Below are positions 53,120 to 62,363 of a DNA stretch of 64,000 nt, piece by piece. The stretch lies in contig CBDCFL010000024.1 of assembly GCA_965216135.1 (NCBI GenBank), positions 248,001 to 312,000 of the forward strand, in the 5' to 3' direction. Origin of the DNA: CBDCFL01 sp965216135 (GTDB taxonomy: Bacteria > Pseudomonadota > Alphaproteobacteria > Rhodobacterales > Rhodobacteraceae). The notes below the pieces were generated by a model that saw only the letters and a list, made by a program, of their open reading frames with translations, searched no databases and was not told the origin of the DNA. Within the stretch, counting starts at the first letter, position 1. Each line of letters starts with the position of its first letter. Made by a program: the position numbers and the translations under genes.

Positions 53120-54035
53120 CGCTCTGGCCTTCGGCGGTGGTCAGTTCCTGGGTTTCGGTGCCGTTGTCGGGCGGAATTGCGGGCTCTAGCAGACCGCCCA
53201 CATCCTCAAGAACAGGGTTTTCGCGGACCCGCAGGACGCGCAGAAACTCCAACCGCTCATAATCGGCCGACAGGCGGACGCGCAGCCGTCCGTCGGTGCC
53301 CAATGCGGCCTGGCCCACCAGCAGGCCGGGAGGGAACACGCCACCGTCGCCTGACGACACAACCCGGTCGCCGGGGCGCACAGCTTCGGGGGTTTCGACG
53401 AAATCCAGAAGCGGGGCCAGGGTGTTGTCACCGCTCAGCAGCGCGCGCTGGCCGCTGGGCTGAATGCGCACCGGAATGCGCGAATTGGCGTCGGTCAAGA
53501 GGATGACGCGGGATGAGTTAGCGCCAACGCCCGATATGCGACCGACCAGACCCAGACCATCGGTGGTCGCCCAGCCATCGACGATGCCGTCGCGCGCGCC
53601 GATGTTCAAAAGCACCGACTGGCGAAAAGGCGAGCCGCTGTCGGCCAGCACGACCCCGGTGACAAAGGTCAGTTTCGGGTCCAGGCGCACGTTGTTCAGA
53701 TCCAGCAGTTTGGCGTTTTTCTGTTCGAGTTGCAGGGCGGCCTCTTTCCACGCTTTCATTTGCTGCAATTCGCGCCTAAGCTCTTGGTTTTGCTCATATA
53801 TTCTGGCGTAGCTTTGAAAGCCCTCGACCATGTTCGAAAACTTGGTCACCGGGGCCATGGCCCAGCTGAAACTGGGCACCACCCGGTCAACGACCTGTGC
53901 GCGCAGCCGTTCGACGCGCGGCGAGTCTATTCGCCAGATGACAAATATCGCGAACAGCGCCAAAAGCAGTCCGACAACCAAAATGCGACGGATCGGGCGG
54001 GTAAATTCCTCGGATGTGCTGCGATCTCTGGCCAC
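53112..54035 (-). CDS. mreC: Rod-shape determining protein MreC
   Basis: A 307-aa bitopic protein: cytosolic basic start, one helix (RRILVVGLLLALFAIFVIWR, about 16-36), then a periplasmic coiled coil (YEQNQELRRELQQMKAWKEA, LQLEQKNAKLLDLNNV). Two beta domains follow with GVVLADSGSPFRQSVLLNIG, DGWATTDGLGLVGRISGVGA and RPGDRVVSSGDGGVFPPGLL. It activates PBP2/RodA. 24 bases separate it from mreB. The acidic tail (PPDNGTETQELTTAEG) is unremarkable. Intact. Confidence 0.96.
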   Translation of the reverse strand: MARDRSTSEEFTRPIRRILVVGLLLALFAIFVIWRIDSPRVERLRAQVVDRVVPSFSWAMAPVTKFSNMVEGFQSYARIYEQNQELRRELQQMKAWKEAALQLEQKNAKLLDLNNVRLDPKLTFVTGVVLADSGSPFRQSVLLNIGARDGIVDGWATTDGLGLVGRISGVGANSSRVILLTDANSRIPVRIQPSGQRALLSGDNTLAPLLDFVETPEAVRPGDRVVSSGDGGVFPPGLLVGQAALGTDGRLRVRLSADYERLEFLRVLRVRENPVLEDVGGLLEPAIPPDNGTETQELTTAEGQSDG

Positions 54036-54059
54036 GCGCCCTCCGGTCTGGTTCGGGCA

Positions 54060-55088
54060 TTAGCTGTCGTAGTCTATCACGTGCCGCAATTGCTTTTCAT
54101 ATTCCAGCGCTTTTCCGGTGCCAAGCGCCACACAGCTGAGCGACTCGTCAGCAACGGATATCGCCAGCCCGGTCTGTTCCCTCAGCGCCAGGTCAAGGTC
54201 GCCCAGGAGAGCGCCGCCGCCGGTCAGCATCACGCCACGATCAACGATGTCGGCGGCCAGATCGGGCGGGGTGGCTTCCAACGCGATCATCACCTGCTCG
54301 CATATCTGCTGCACCGGTTCGGCCAGCGCCTCGGCAATCTGGGCCTGATTGATCTCAATCTCTTTTGGCACGCCATTGAGCAGGTCGCGGCCGCGAATTT
54401 GCATCGACGCGCCACGCCCGTCATCGGGCATACGGGCGATGCCGATCGAGGTTTTCACCCGTTCGGATGTGCTTTCGCCGATCAGCAGATTTTGCTGGCG
54501 GCGCAGATAGCTGATTATCGCCTCGTCCATGCGGTCGCCGCCGACGCGAACGGATCGTGCGTAAACGATGTCGCCAAGGCTGAGGACCGCGACCTCGGTG
54601 GTGCCGCCGCCGACATCGACAACCATATTGCCGGTCGGATCGGTGATCGGCATGCCCGCACCGATGGCCGCAGCGATGGGTTCGGCAATCAGGCCAGCAC
54701 GGCGCGCCCCGGCCGACAGCACCGACTGGCGGATGGCGCGTTTTTCTACAGGCGTCGCCCCGTGGGGCACACAGACGATGACCTTGGGTTTGGAAAAGGT
54801 GGTGCGACGGTGAACTTTGCGGATGAAATGTTTGATCATTTCCTCAGCGGTGTCGAAATCGGCAATCACGCCCTCGCGCATGGGCCGGATCGCCTCGATC
54901 GAGCCGGGCGTGCGGCCGAGCATCAGCTTGGCGTCTTCACCGACCGCCAGAACGGTTTTTCGGCCGTCTCTCACATGATAAGCAACCACCGAGGGCTCGT
55001 TGAGGATGATCCCCTTGCCCTTGACATAGACCAGCGTGTTGGCCGTGCCGAGGTCGATTGCCATGTCGCTGGAAAAAAGTCCTAACAT
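54060..55088 (-). CDS. mreB: Rod-shape determining actin homologue MreB
   Basis: A 342-aa cytoplasmic actin-like ATPase forming membrane-bound filaments that guide wall synthesis. Phosphate 1 loop SSDMAIDLGTANTLVYVKGK, phosphate 2 NMVVDVGGGTTEVAVLSLGD and adenosine loop DRGVMLTGGGALLGDLDLAL are all present. I prefer ATG 55088 (MLGLFSSDMAIDLG), which has AAGG upstream and gives the usual length, over the upstream ATG at 55151. First gene of the mreBCD-mrdA-rodA operon. Confidence 0.97.
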   Translation of the reverse strand: MLGLFSSDMAIDLGTANTLVYVKGKGIILNEPSVVAYHVRDGRKTVLAVGEDAKLMLGRTPGSIEAIRPMREGVIADFDTAEEMIKHFIRKVHRRTTFSKPKVIVCVPHGATPVEKRAIRQSVLSAGARRAGLIAEPIAAAIGAGMPITDPTGNMVVDVGGGTTEVAVLSLGDIVYARSVRVGGDRMDEAIISYLRRQQNLLIGESTSERVKTSIGIARMPDDGRGASMQIRGRDLLNGVPKEIEINQAQIAEALAEPVQQICEQVMIALEATPPDLAADIVDRGVMLTGGGALLGDLDLALREQTGLAISVADESLSCVALGTGKALEYEKQLRHVIDYDS

Positions 55089-55151
55089 TTCTATTACCTT
55101 GGGGCCTGCCTCAATTCTTGGTGTCGCCGATTCTTTTTGCGGCGGGCGCAT

Positions 55152-55308
55152 TGTCTTATAGGCATGAAGCGTGAGCGGTAAAAGAGCCTAGGCGCAGATG
55201 AGCGCGCGCGCGTGCCTTGCGGGGACCAGCACAGGGCCTTGCGACTGGCCTGCGCCGTAGGTCAGATGTTATTAATCGAGTGAAAAGCCCCGACGTCCGG
55301 TTTGAGCG
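55152..55308. promoter_or_regulatory. mreB upstream region
   Basis: About 150 bases without a gene between the mreB start and the IS30 end; it must hold the promoter of the cell-shape operon. No exact promoter boxes can be assigned. The IS30 insertion lies only about 220 bases upstream of the mreB start. Confidence 0.4.
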
Positions 55309-56535
55309 GCGGGCTCAACTGATCGACGCAACACACTCGGCAAATTTCTCTGCTGGCGTTTGGTATTGCAAGGTCTTGCGAGGCCTTTCGTTCAACTGAC
55401 GTGCGATCGCGCTGAGCTTTGCTTGAGAATGAACGGATAAATCAGTTCCCCTTGGCAGATATTGCCGGAGAAGCCGGTTGGTGTTTTCGTTCGAACCGCG
55501 TTGCCACGGGGAGTGTGGGTCGCAAAAGTAGACGTCGATATCGGTCGCTATGGTCAGGCGCGGGTGATCTGCCAGCTCTTTGCCGCGATCCCATGTCAGG
55601 GACTTGTAGAGTTCGCGTGGCAATCTCTGTGCCGATTTGATTAGCCCAGAGATGACGCTTTCGGTGTCCTTGTTGGCGACTTTGACCAGCATCACATACC
55701 GCGAATGGCGTTCCACTAGGGTCGCTATATAACTGTTCTTCGACCCTCCGATCAGATCGCCTTCCCAATGCCCTGGCACCGCTCTGTCTTCCACGGACGC
55801 GGGTCTTTGACTGATCGATACGGCGTTTTTGATCTGCCCCAAACCGTTGCGCTTGAGGCTTGCATGCTTGGAGCGCCGGACAGTGCGTTTGGCGCGCAGA
55901 TGCTCCAGCAACTCCTTCTTCAGTACGCCGCGCGCCTGTATATAAAGGCTTCTGTATATCGTTTCGTGCGACACTTGTTTCTGCGCTTTTTTCGGGAACG
56001 TACGCTTGAGCCAGCCCGCAATCTGCTCGGGTGACCACTTGCGCCGAAGCTTTGCCGATACTGCTTGGGCCAAAGCTGGGTGGCAAGCCAGCTTGCATGT
56101 CTTGGGGCGCAATGCGCGATCCCATGCTGCCTGATCAGAGGTCGTCGCGCGATAGTTAGCAGATCCGCCATTCCGTCGAACCTCGCGGCTGATGGTTGAG
56201 GGCGCGCGTCCTAATTGGTGGGCGATCACGCGAAGTGATCGTTTGATGCTAAGCCCGCGCGAAATCTCCTCGCGCTCAGAAAGGCTCAGGGCGCGGCTAC
56301 CACGTCTGCGACCTGGCGGGCGGATGCCGCCTGTCGGCGAGATAACGGAAAAGACCGAGGATGATTGCCGGTCAAACACCCGCCCAATCGAACTCATCGA
56401 CTCTCCGCGCTGCCAACGATCCCAAATCTCAGCCCGCTGCGTGGCCGAATAGTAAATGCGACGACGATACTTCATGCTCAACACTCCATCTCTTCCTAAA
56501 GATTAAAGTGTTGCGTCCACCCGTTGAGGCCACCG
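55309..56535. mobile_element. IS30-family element, apparently complete
   Basis: Imperfect inverted repeats sharing GGCTCAAC and GACGCAACAC (left about 55309-55337, right about 56508-56535 in reverse). One intact transposase gene. No unambiguous target duplication could be fixed by eye. Confidence 0.85.
55315..56475 (-). CDS. IS30-family transposase
   Basis: A 386-aa transposase. The N-terminal HTH regions (YSATQRAEIWDRWQRGESMS; LSEREEISRGLSIKRSLRVI with GRAPSTISREVRRNGG) are followed by WSPEQIAGWLKRTFP and HETIYRSLYIQARG. The DDE core has RAVPGHWEGDLIGGSKNSYI (D), TWDRGKELADHPRLTIATDI (D) and WQRGSNENTNRLLRQYLPRG (E), ending RPRKTLQYQTPAEKFAE. ATG 56475 is chosen for its GGAG at eight bases; a GTG at 56484 is possible. 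Intact and probably active. Confidence 0.95.
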   Translation of the reverse strand: MKYRRRIYYSATQRAEIWDRWQRGESMSSIGRVFDRQSSSVFSVISPTGGIRPPGRRRGSRALSLSEREEISRGLSIKRSLRVIAHQLGRAPSTISREVRRNGGSANYRATTSDQAAWDRALRPKTCKLACHPALAQAVSAKLRRKWSPEQIAGWLKRTFPKKAQKQVSHETIYRSLYIQARGVLKKELLEHLRAKRTVRRSKHASLKRNGLGQIKNAVSISQRPASVEDRAVPGHWEGDLIGGSKNSYIATLVERHSRYVMLVKVANKDTESVISGLIKSAQRLPRELYKSLTWDRGKELADHPRLTIATDIDVYFCDPHSPWQRGSNENTNRLLRQYLPRGTDLSVHSQAKLSAIARQLNERPRKTLQYQTPAEKFAECVASIS

Positions 56536-56641
56536 CCCAAGGCCGGCCTTGGCTACATTAGTCGCGAACGTGCGCCTCGCGCTAAATACCATTTTTGATA
56601 TAGGCGGCGCATTCGATTCGGGCGGCAAATTTCAAGCGTTT

Positions 56642-57265
56642 CTAAGTTTGCACCTGTTCTGCCCTTAGCCAACTGCGGATCAGCGCTGAGCAGGATTTCC
56701 CAAATTCTTTTGGGTAATCGTCGTCAACGCGGGCTTTGATGATAACGTGCAATCCCAGAAGTTGAGTGACAAGAATGCGCGCCAGACTTTCCGGGGTTTG
56801 GTTTGAAACCAACTGACCCTGTGCCGAAGCGCGCTCAAGAATTCGTTTAATGCGTTCGTCAAGACCGCCCAAGTAACGCCGAATTCTCTGGTTAATTTTG
56901 TCATTCTCGCGATCGAAACCGCCGATCGAATTAAACGCCAGGCAACCGCTGTGTTCGATCAAAGGCATTTTCTCATTTGAAGTTAATTGTTCAAACCAGA
57001 CTGCCAATGCCTCGCCGTCAAACGCGTCTGGGTTGGGAAAGTGCTTGGCTTCGGCCCGATCCAGATAGGCGTCCAGAGTGTCCAGAAACAGCCCCTCTTT
57101 GCCGCCGTATGATGTTTGCAAAGTAAACCGCGTTATGCCGGTTTCGTCTTCTATTTCGCGGGTGCCTGCGCGCGTGTATCCCGATCGCCAAAACACGTCC
57201 TGCGCCGCAGACAGTGCCGTTTCCGCATCGGCTTTCCTTTTACGTGGCACAGATTTTCCTTGCAT
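56642..57265 (-). CDS. TetR/AcrR-family repressor
   Basis: A 207-aa regulator. The N-terminal HTH (TALSAAQDVFWRSGYTRAGT, REIEDETGITRFTLQTSYGG, residues 15-60) is typical: T-R-E-I-x2-x-T-G-I-x3-x-L-x-x-x-Y-G-x-K-E-G-L. A C-terminal ligand domain (CLAFNSIGGFDRENDKINQR; ESLARILVTQLLGLHVIIKA) resembles TetR_C_16-like groups. Two palindromes just upstream of its start are likely its operators and it probably represses itself and the divergent membrane-protein gene. Ligand unknown. Confidence 0.9.
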   Translation of the reverse strand: MQGKSVPRKRKADAETALSAAQDVFWRSGYTRAGTREIEDETGITRFTLQTSYGGKEGLFLDTLDAYLDRAEAKHFPNPDAFDGEALAVWFEQLTSNEKMPLIEHSGCLAFNSIGGFDRENDKINQRIRRYLGGLDERIKRILERASAQGQLVSNQTPESLARILVTQLLGLHVIIKARVDDDYPKEFGKSCSALIRSWLRAEQVQT

Positions 57266-57266
57266 T

Positions 57267-57309
57267 GCTAGTCACGCGACTAGATACTATAGCTAGTCAC
57301 GTGACTAGC
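57267..57309. promoter_or_regulatory. Twin palindromic operators between tetR and divergent gene
   Basis: GCTAGTCACGTGACTAGC (57292-57309) is a perfect 18-bp palindrome. CTAGTCACGCGACTAG (57268-57283) is the same site with one mismatch in the centre. Centres are 25 bases apart. They lie two bases from the TetR start, so binding would block its transcription and that of the gene at 57385. Confidence 0.8.
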
Positions 57310-57384
57310 ATGTAATACCAACCTAAGCAACGCTGCGAATGTTCAATCTCCGGTGATGTGAAGTTAACCAAGAGGATCAAGATA

Positions 57385-57765
57385 ATGGCATCAGACACAA
57401 CCGCTCCCGGGCGATCCAAGCCGATAACTTTGCGGCTAATATTCATACTGAACGCGCTTAAGATATTGCTAACGTTCGGTTTTTTCGTGGCCTTTAAGTT
57501 TTATGGGTTTACAGCGAAAGGTTTGGAAGGCGACAGCGCAGCCATGCTGATGCTGTACACGATGGGCGGCTACATCCTGACATTTGCGGCCATCGTTGCG
57601 TCGATCCTAAAGCGTAACGTTATGGCAATTCGCATTGCCATTGTTGTCGATTTTCTTGTGTCGATCCCGGCAAAGGCACCGATCGGATTTGCCGTTGCCG
57701 CGATCAGTATGGGGCTAACATTCACAAATTCTGTGAAGGCCTACTTTGCCTATAAGAACGACTGA
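57385..57765 (+). CDS. Small membrane protein controlled by TetR (126 aa)
   Basis: From ATG 57385 (AGAGGATCAAGATA upstream): MASDTTAPGRSKPITLRLIF. Four membrane segments: ALKILLTFGFFVAFKFYGF, AMLMLYTMGGYILTFAAIVA, VMAIRIAIVVDFLVSIPAKA and GFAVAAISMGLTFTNSVKAY. No transporter signature is recognised. Divergent from the TetR gene and next to the twin operators, so it is the likely target. Could be a small membrane stress or efflux-related protein. Function unknown. Confidence 0.7.
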   Translation: MASDTTAPGRSKPITLRLIFILNALKILLTFGFFVAFKFYGFTAKGLEGDSAAMLMLYTMGGYILTFAAIVASILKRNVMAIRIAIVVDFLVSIPAKAPIGFAVAAISMGLTFTNSVKAYFAYKND

Positions 57766-57869
57766 TCGCCCCAGTTTGGTTCTTGAAAAAATAGGGTTCG
57801 CCGAGCCATCCCCGGTTTGGCGAGCCGATCCTGGGCCGACCCAACCGAGTTTTTTCAAAAGGAAAAATC

Positions 57870-58274
57870 GTGGCGGAAACGATCAAAGGAACCTGCATTT
57901 GCGAAAGTGTGGAATTTCAGGTCGCTGACAATTTCAAAACTTTCAAATTGTGCCACTGCGATTTTTGCAAAAAGGCGTCGGGGTCTGCGCATGTCGCAAA
58001 CGCCTTTGGCAACCCCGAGGACTTGGAATGGACAAAAGGCCAAGGCAATTTACAATCCTATGATGTGCCTAACAGCCAAGTTCGCCGGGTCTTCTGCAAA
58101 TCCTGTGGCACGAGCCTGCCGTTTATTTCACAAAACGGTCTACATTTGATCGTCCCCGTCGGTTCACTGTCCAAACAGCCGTCGCTGCCACCCCAGGCGA
58201 TCGCGTCGTGGGATCAAAGAATGCCCTGGTACGATCTTGCGATGCTTCTTCCCACCGGAAAGAACGCGGACTGA
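57870..58274 (+). CDS. GFA/CENP-V-family zinc protein
   Basis: A 134-aa protein from GTG 57870. The zinc ligands follow the GFA pattern: KGTCICESVEFQV (C-x-C), LCHCDFCKKASGSAHVANAF (C-H-C-x2-C) and RRVFCKSCGTSLPFI (C-x2-C-G). The fold is that of the glutathione-dependent formaldehyde-activating enzyme family, though most members have no proven activity and spontaneous adduct formation may be all that is involved. It follows the TetR-linked membrane gene by 105 bases and may be in the same transcription unit. Intact. Confidence 0.88.
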   Translation: MAETIKGTCICESVEFQVADNFKTFKLCHCDFCKKASGSAHVANAFGNPEDLEWTKGQGNLQSYDVPNSQVRRVFCKSCGTSLPFISQNGLHLIVPVGSLSKQPSLPPQAIASWDQRMPWYDLAMLLPTGKNAD

Positions 58275-58399
58275 ACGGACCGCTTCGTCCGCTCACCAGT
58301 CACCCATGCACCGTGTGGCGAACTTCTGTGCGGAGTCCATCCGCCGCCCCCCCCAGAGCGCAATGACGGTGGCGACGCGGCCGTTCAGATCATAGCAAT

Positions 58400-59977
<1,578 letters not shown>

Positions 59978-60029
59978 TTTTCTGGTCTCTCATTTCTCTG
60001 ACTTAGCTTGGAATGGCTGGCACTGGTCA

Positions 60030-60065
60030 CCTCTGAGCGGTCGCGCCAAAAGGCACGCTCAGAGG
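60030..60065 (-). promoter_or_regulatory. Hairpin in the leuA leader
   Basis: CCTCTGAGCG pairs with CGCTCAGAGG across a 16-base loop, a perfect 10-bp stem, 53 bases upstream of the leuA start and thus in its mRNA leader. No run of T follows and no Leu-rich leader peptide is evident, so an attenuator role is only possible. Confidence 0.4.
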
Positions 60066-60198
60066 CAGCTAAGCAGAAGGAGTGACGCAAGCGGCGCGGC
60101 GCCGCGCGCCCCGCGATTGGTATCTATGAAAACCAAATGCTCCACGACACCGGAGTATAGGCAGGAGTGCCGGAATGAAAACCGGAAATAAGCGCCGG

Positions 60199-60230
60199 TT
60201 GACAAATTTTAATTAGTGAGTGATAACTAA
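60199..60230 (+). promoter_or_regulatory. Promoter with overlapping operator for haem-protein/TetR pair
   Basis: TTGACA (60199-60204), 16 bases, TGATAA (60221-60226) form a good sigma-70-like promoter. TTAGT (60213-60217) and ACTAA (60226-60230) are inverted around the -10 box, a possible operator for the TetR-type regulator encoded second in the unit. Confidence 0.6.
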
Positions 60231-60257
60231 ATAAATTTGGCTAATCTGGATTCCGAT

Positions 60258-60743
60258 ATGAAATTCTCCGCTACTATACCCTGGACGATCAGTGCACTTC
60301 TGTTGGTTGTGGTGCTGGGCATGGGCTATGTCTTTTTGGTACGCGGAACCGTGACGCCGCATGCGGACGGGCACATCGCTGTCCTGATGTCCCCAAACGA
60401 ACGCAACGGCGTGCTTGGCGAAATGCGCGGGCTTTTGGAGACCGTGCAGGGGATAACCGCCGCAGCGGTGGACGGCGACATGGCTGAGGTGCAGGCGCTT
60501 GCTTCTGCTGCGGGAATGGCCGCACCGGATCGTGAAGATCCGGGGTTGCTGCGCAAATTGCCGCTGGAATTCAAAACGTTGGGTCTGGCCACGCACCGAT
60601 CCTTTGACGAGCTGGCCACGCTTGCCTCCGTCACCGACGATCCGCTGGCCGTTTTGGGAGAGATGGCCGGCGTCATGAACAACTGCGTCGCCTGCCACAA
60701 TGCCTATCGCATTGGTATTGAGGGCGAAAGCACCGGTGAGTAG
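60258..60743 (+). CDS. Membrane-anchored c-type haem protein
   Basis: A 161-aa protein from ATG 60258: MKFSATIPWTISALLLVVVL, one N-terminal helix acting as signal or anchor, then a helical periplasmic part (LMSPNERNGVLGEMRGLLET ... LKTLGLATHRSFDELATLAS-like) ending with NNCVACHNAYRIG. The CxxCH near the C-terminus is the haem attachment site, as in cytochromes c'. The four-helix layout also fits. Three bases separate it from the TetR gene, so they are co-transcribed. Electron carrier or gas/redox sensor role not proven. Confidence 0.8.
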   Translation: MKFSATIPWTISALLLVVVLGMGYVFLVRGTVTPHADGHIAVLMSPNERNGVLGEMRGLLETVQGITAAAVDGDMAEVQALASAAGMAAPDREDPGLLRKLPLEFKTLGLATHRSFDELATLASVTDDPLAVLGEMAGVMNNCVACHNAYRIGIEGESTGE

Positions 60744-60746
60744 GCC

Positions 60747-61346
60747 GTGACCCGGGTGCGAAAGTCGGCCCAGGATCGCAAGGCCGAGATCGTCATGCAC
60801 GCAATCCGCCTTGCCGGCGAGGTAGGGCCGGACCGCGTAACCACCCAGCATTTGGCCGATGCTGTCGGGCTGACCCAGCCGGCAATATTTCGCCATTTCC
60901 CTAACAAATCGGATATCTGGCGCGCAGTTGGTGAACAGATCGTAAAGAAATTGGACGCCGACAACCTTGATGTCGGCGAAGGCCCGGTCGCGGCGCAACT
61001 TTCCGATCTGGTGCGCCGACACCTGGGCTATGTCGCCCGGAACCCCGCCCTGCCGGCGATATTGTTTTCGCGTGAGCTGCATGTGGAAAACGAAGGTCTA
61101 CGCCAGCATTTCCAGGCCGCGATGCAAAGCCGCCACCGGCGCTTTGCGCTGCTGATTGAGGCAGGCAAAAATCGCGGTGAGTTCCGTGCGTCGGTTGACC
61201 CGGACGATGCCGCGGACCTGATCCTGGCAGTGGTTCAGGGGATCGCCATGCGCTGGTCTTTGGAAGCCGGAGCCTTTGATCTGGAAGTCGAAGGTGCCCG
61301 CATCACCCAACAGGCGATCGGGTCAATGAAAAACCCACAAGGTTAA
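60747..61346 (+). CDS. TetR-family regulator co-transcribed with haem protein
   Basis: A 199-aa regulator, start GTG 60747. HTH domain KAEIVMHAIRLAGEVGPDRV, TTQHLADAVGLTQPAIFRHF, PNKSDIWRAVGEQI (residues 10-60). The C-terminal domain contains YVARNPALPAILFSRELHVE and DAADLILAVVQGIAMRWSLE, as in YcdC/NemR-like regulators. It probably controls the promoter at 60199. Inducer unknown. Confidence 0.9.
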   Translation: MTRVRKSAQDRKAEIVMHAIRLAGEVGPDRVTTQHLADAVGLTQPAIFRHFPNKSDIWRAVGEQIVKKLDADNLDVGEGPVAAQLSDLVRRHLGYVARNPALPAILFSRELHVENEGLRQHFQAAMQSRHRRFALLIEAGKNRGEFRASVDPDDAADLILAVVQGIAMRWSLEAGAFDLEVEGARITQQAIGSMKNPQG

Positions 61347-61358
61347 GAGCTTAGCTGA

Positions 61359-61958
61359 TCAATTCGACAGGACGGCGCTGAGCTGTCGGCGCAGTTCGGG
61401 CACGAGCTCACGCTTGAACCACGGGTTCTTTTTCAGCCAGGCAGTGTTGCGCCAGGACGGGTGGGGCAGTGGAAAGACCGCGGGCGCGTAGCTGCGCCAG
61501 TTCGCGACAGTCTCGGTCACTGTTTTGGCGCCTGTCAGATGCCATTTCTGTGCATATCCGCCGACAAGCAGGATCAACCGCACATCGGGCAGAGCGGCCA
61601 TGACCTGCGCACGCCAGGTTCGCGCGCAGATCGGCGGCGGCGGAAGGTCGGAACCTTTGTCATTGTAGCCCGGGAAACAAAACGCCATCGGCAGGATCGC
61701 GATCTGGTCGCGGTCATAAAATATTGCATTATCAACACCTAACCAGTCGCGCAGCCGGTCGCCGGAGGGGTCCGTGAACGGGCGGCCGGTTTCCTGGACG
61801 CGCGCGCCAGGTGCCTGCCCCGCGATCAGAATGCGCGCCGTGGGGCGGAACCAGACGACGGGACGCGGTTCGTGCGCGGTTGCGGTCGCAGCGAATCGCT
61901 TTGCACAGAGGCGGCAGGCGGATATGTCGGTTTGAAGCTGGGTCGCAGGCTGTGTCAT
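61359..61958 (-). CDS. Uracil-DNA glycosylase-family protein
   Basis: A 199-aa protein. ISACRLCAKRFAAT, ARILIAGQAPGARVQETGRP (G-Q-A-P-G loop), FTDPSGDRLRDWLGV, ILPMAFCFPGYNDKGSDLPP and PLPHPSWRNTAWLKKNPWF (H-P-S motif) match the uracil-DNA-glycosylase superfamily group often annotated beside family 4/5. Only one CxxC is present near the N-terminus, with a further Cys near 115, so an iron-sulfur cluster is uncertain. Start ATG 61958. Convergent with the TetR gene. Probably a cytoplasmic DNA-repair or nucleotide-binding protein. Confidence 0.85.
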   Translation of the reverse strand: MTQPATQLQTDISACRLCAKRFAATATAHEPRPVVWFRPTARILIAGQAPGARVQETGRPFTDPSGDRLRDWLGVDNAIFYDRDQIAILPMAFCFPGYNDKGSDLPPPPICARTWRAQVMAALPDVRLILLVGGYAQKWHLTGAKTVTETVANWRSYAPAVFPLPHPSWRNTAWLKKNPWFKRELVPELRRQLSAVLSN

Positions 61959-62363
61959 CGCGCCCGGGATAGCCGATTGCAGCGTGCGCACGCAACGTTC
62001 GCGGGGTGCAGATGCTTCATGGCAGCGAATCAAGTATTAATGCCGGCAAATGATGGCATATGTGCTGTCTGCATCCCGTCGGACATCTGTCGGCTATCTG
62101 TCGACATTTATCAGCAAATCGGACGATTAACGCGGCGCGCGTTGCGGACCTGTCGCAAAAGCAAAAAAATTTTCAAGGCGCTGTTGCGGCGGCAAATGCC
62201 GGCCGGAGTCGCCCGTGAAATTTCGCCGAGATTTTTCATTCGACCGCCTCGGTCTTTGCGCGCGGCGAACTGCGGCGGGCGCACGATCCCGGGCCCGTGT
62301 CCGGGACGGGTGCGTTTGAGGCGGGTCCAGGCTTCGGTCAAACGCCCGCCGTGCGGCCTTAGT
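61959..62363. other. Region without recognisable gene
   Basis: About 400 bases between the glycosylase start and the IS5 end. A lower-GC piece with short repeats (CTGTCGG, CTGTCGA) at 62090-62110 is followed by a GC-rich stretch. No frame with good start, codon use or family resemblance was seen. It may include the glycosylase promoter and debris from the IS5 insertion. Confidence 0.5.

Noticed and set aside
53730..55085. 451-codon plus-strand frame opposite mreB/mreC
   Set aside because: Antisense to intact essential genes.
59978..60236. Leader peptide or SAM-II-like riboswitch upstream of leuA
   Set aside because: No run of Leu codons and no riboswitch-like conserved core could be identified; only a simple hairpin.
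62111..62341. Small minus-strand frame (76 aa) before the IS5
   Set aside because: Arg/Gly-rich shadow-type composition, no ribosome site and no recognisable pattern.
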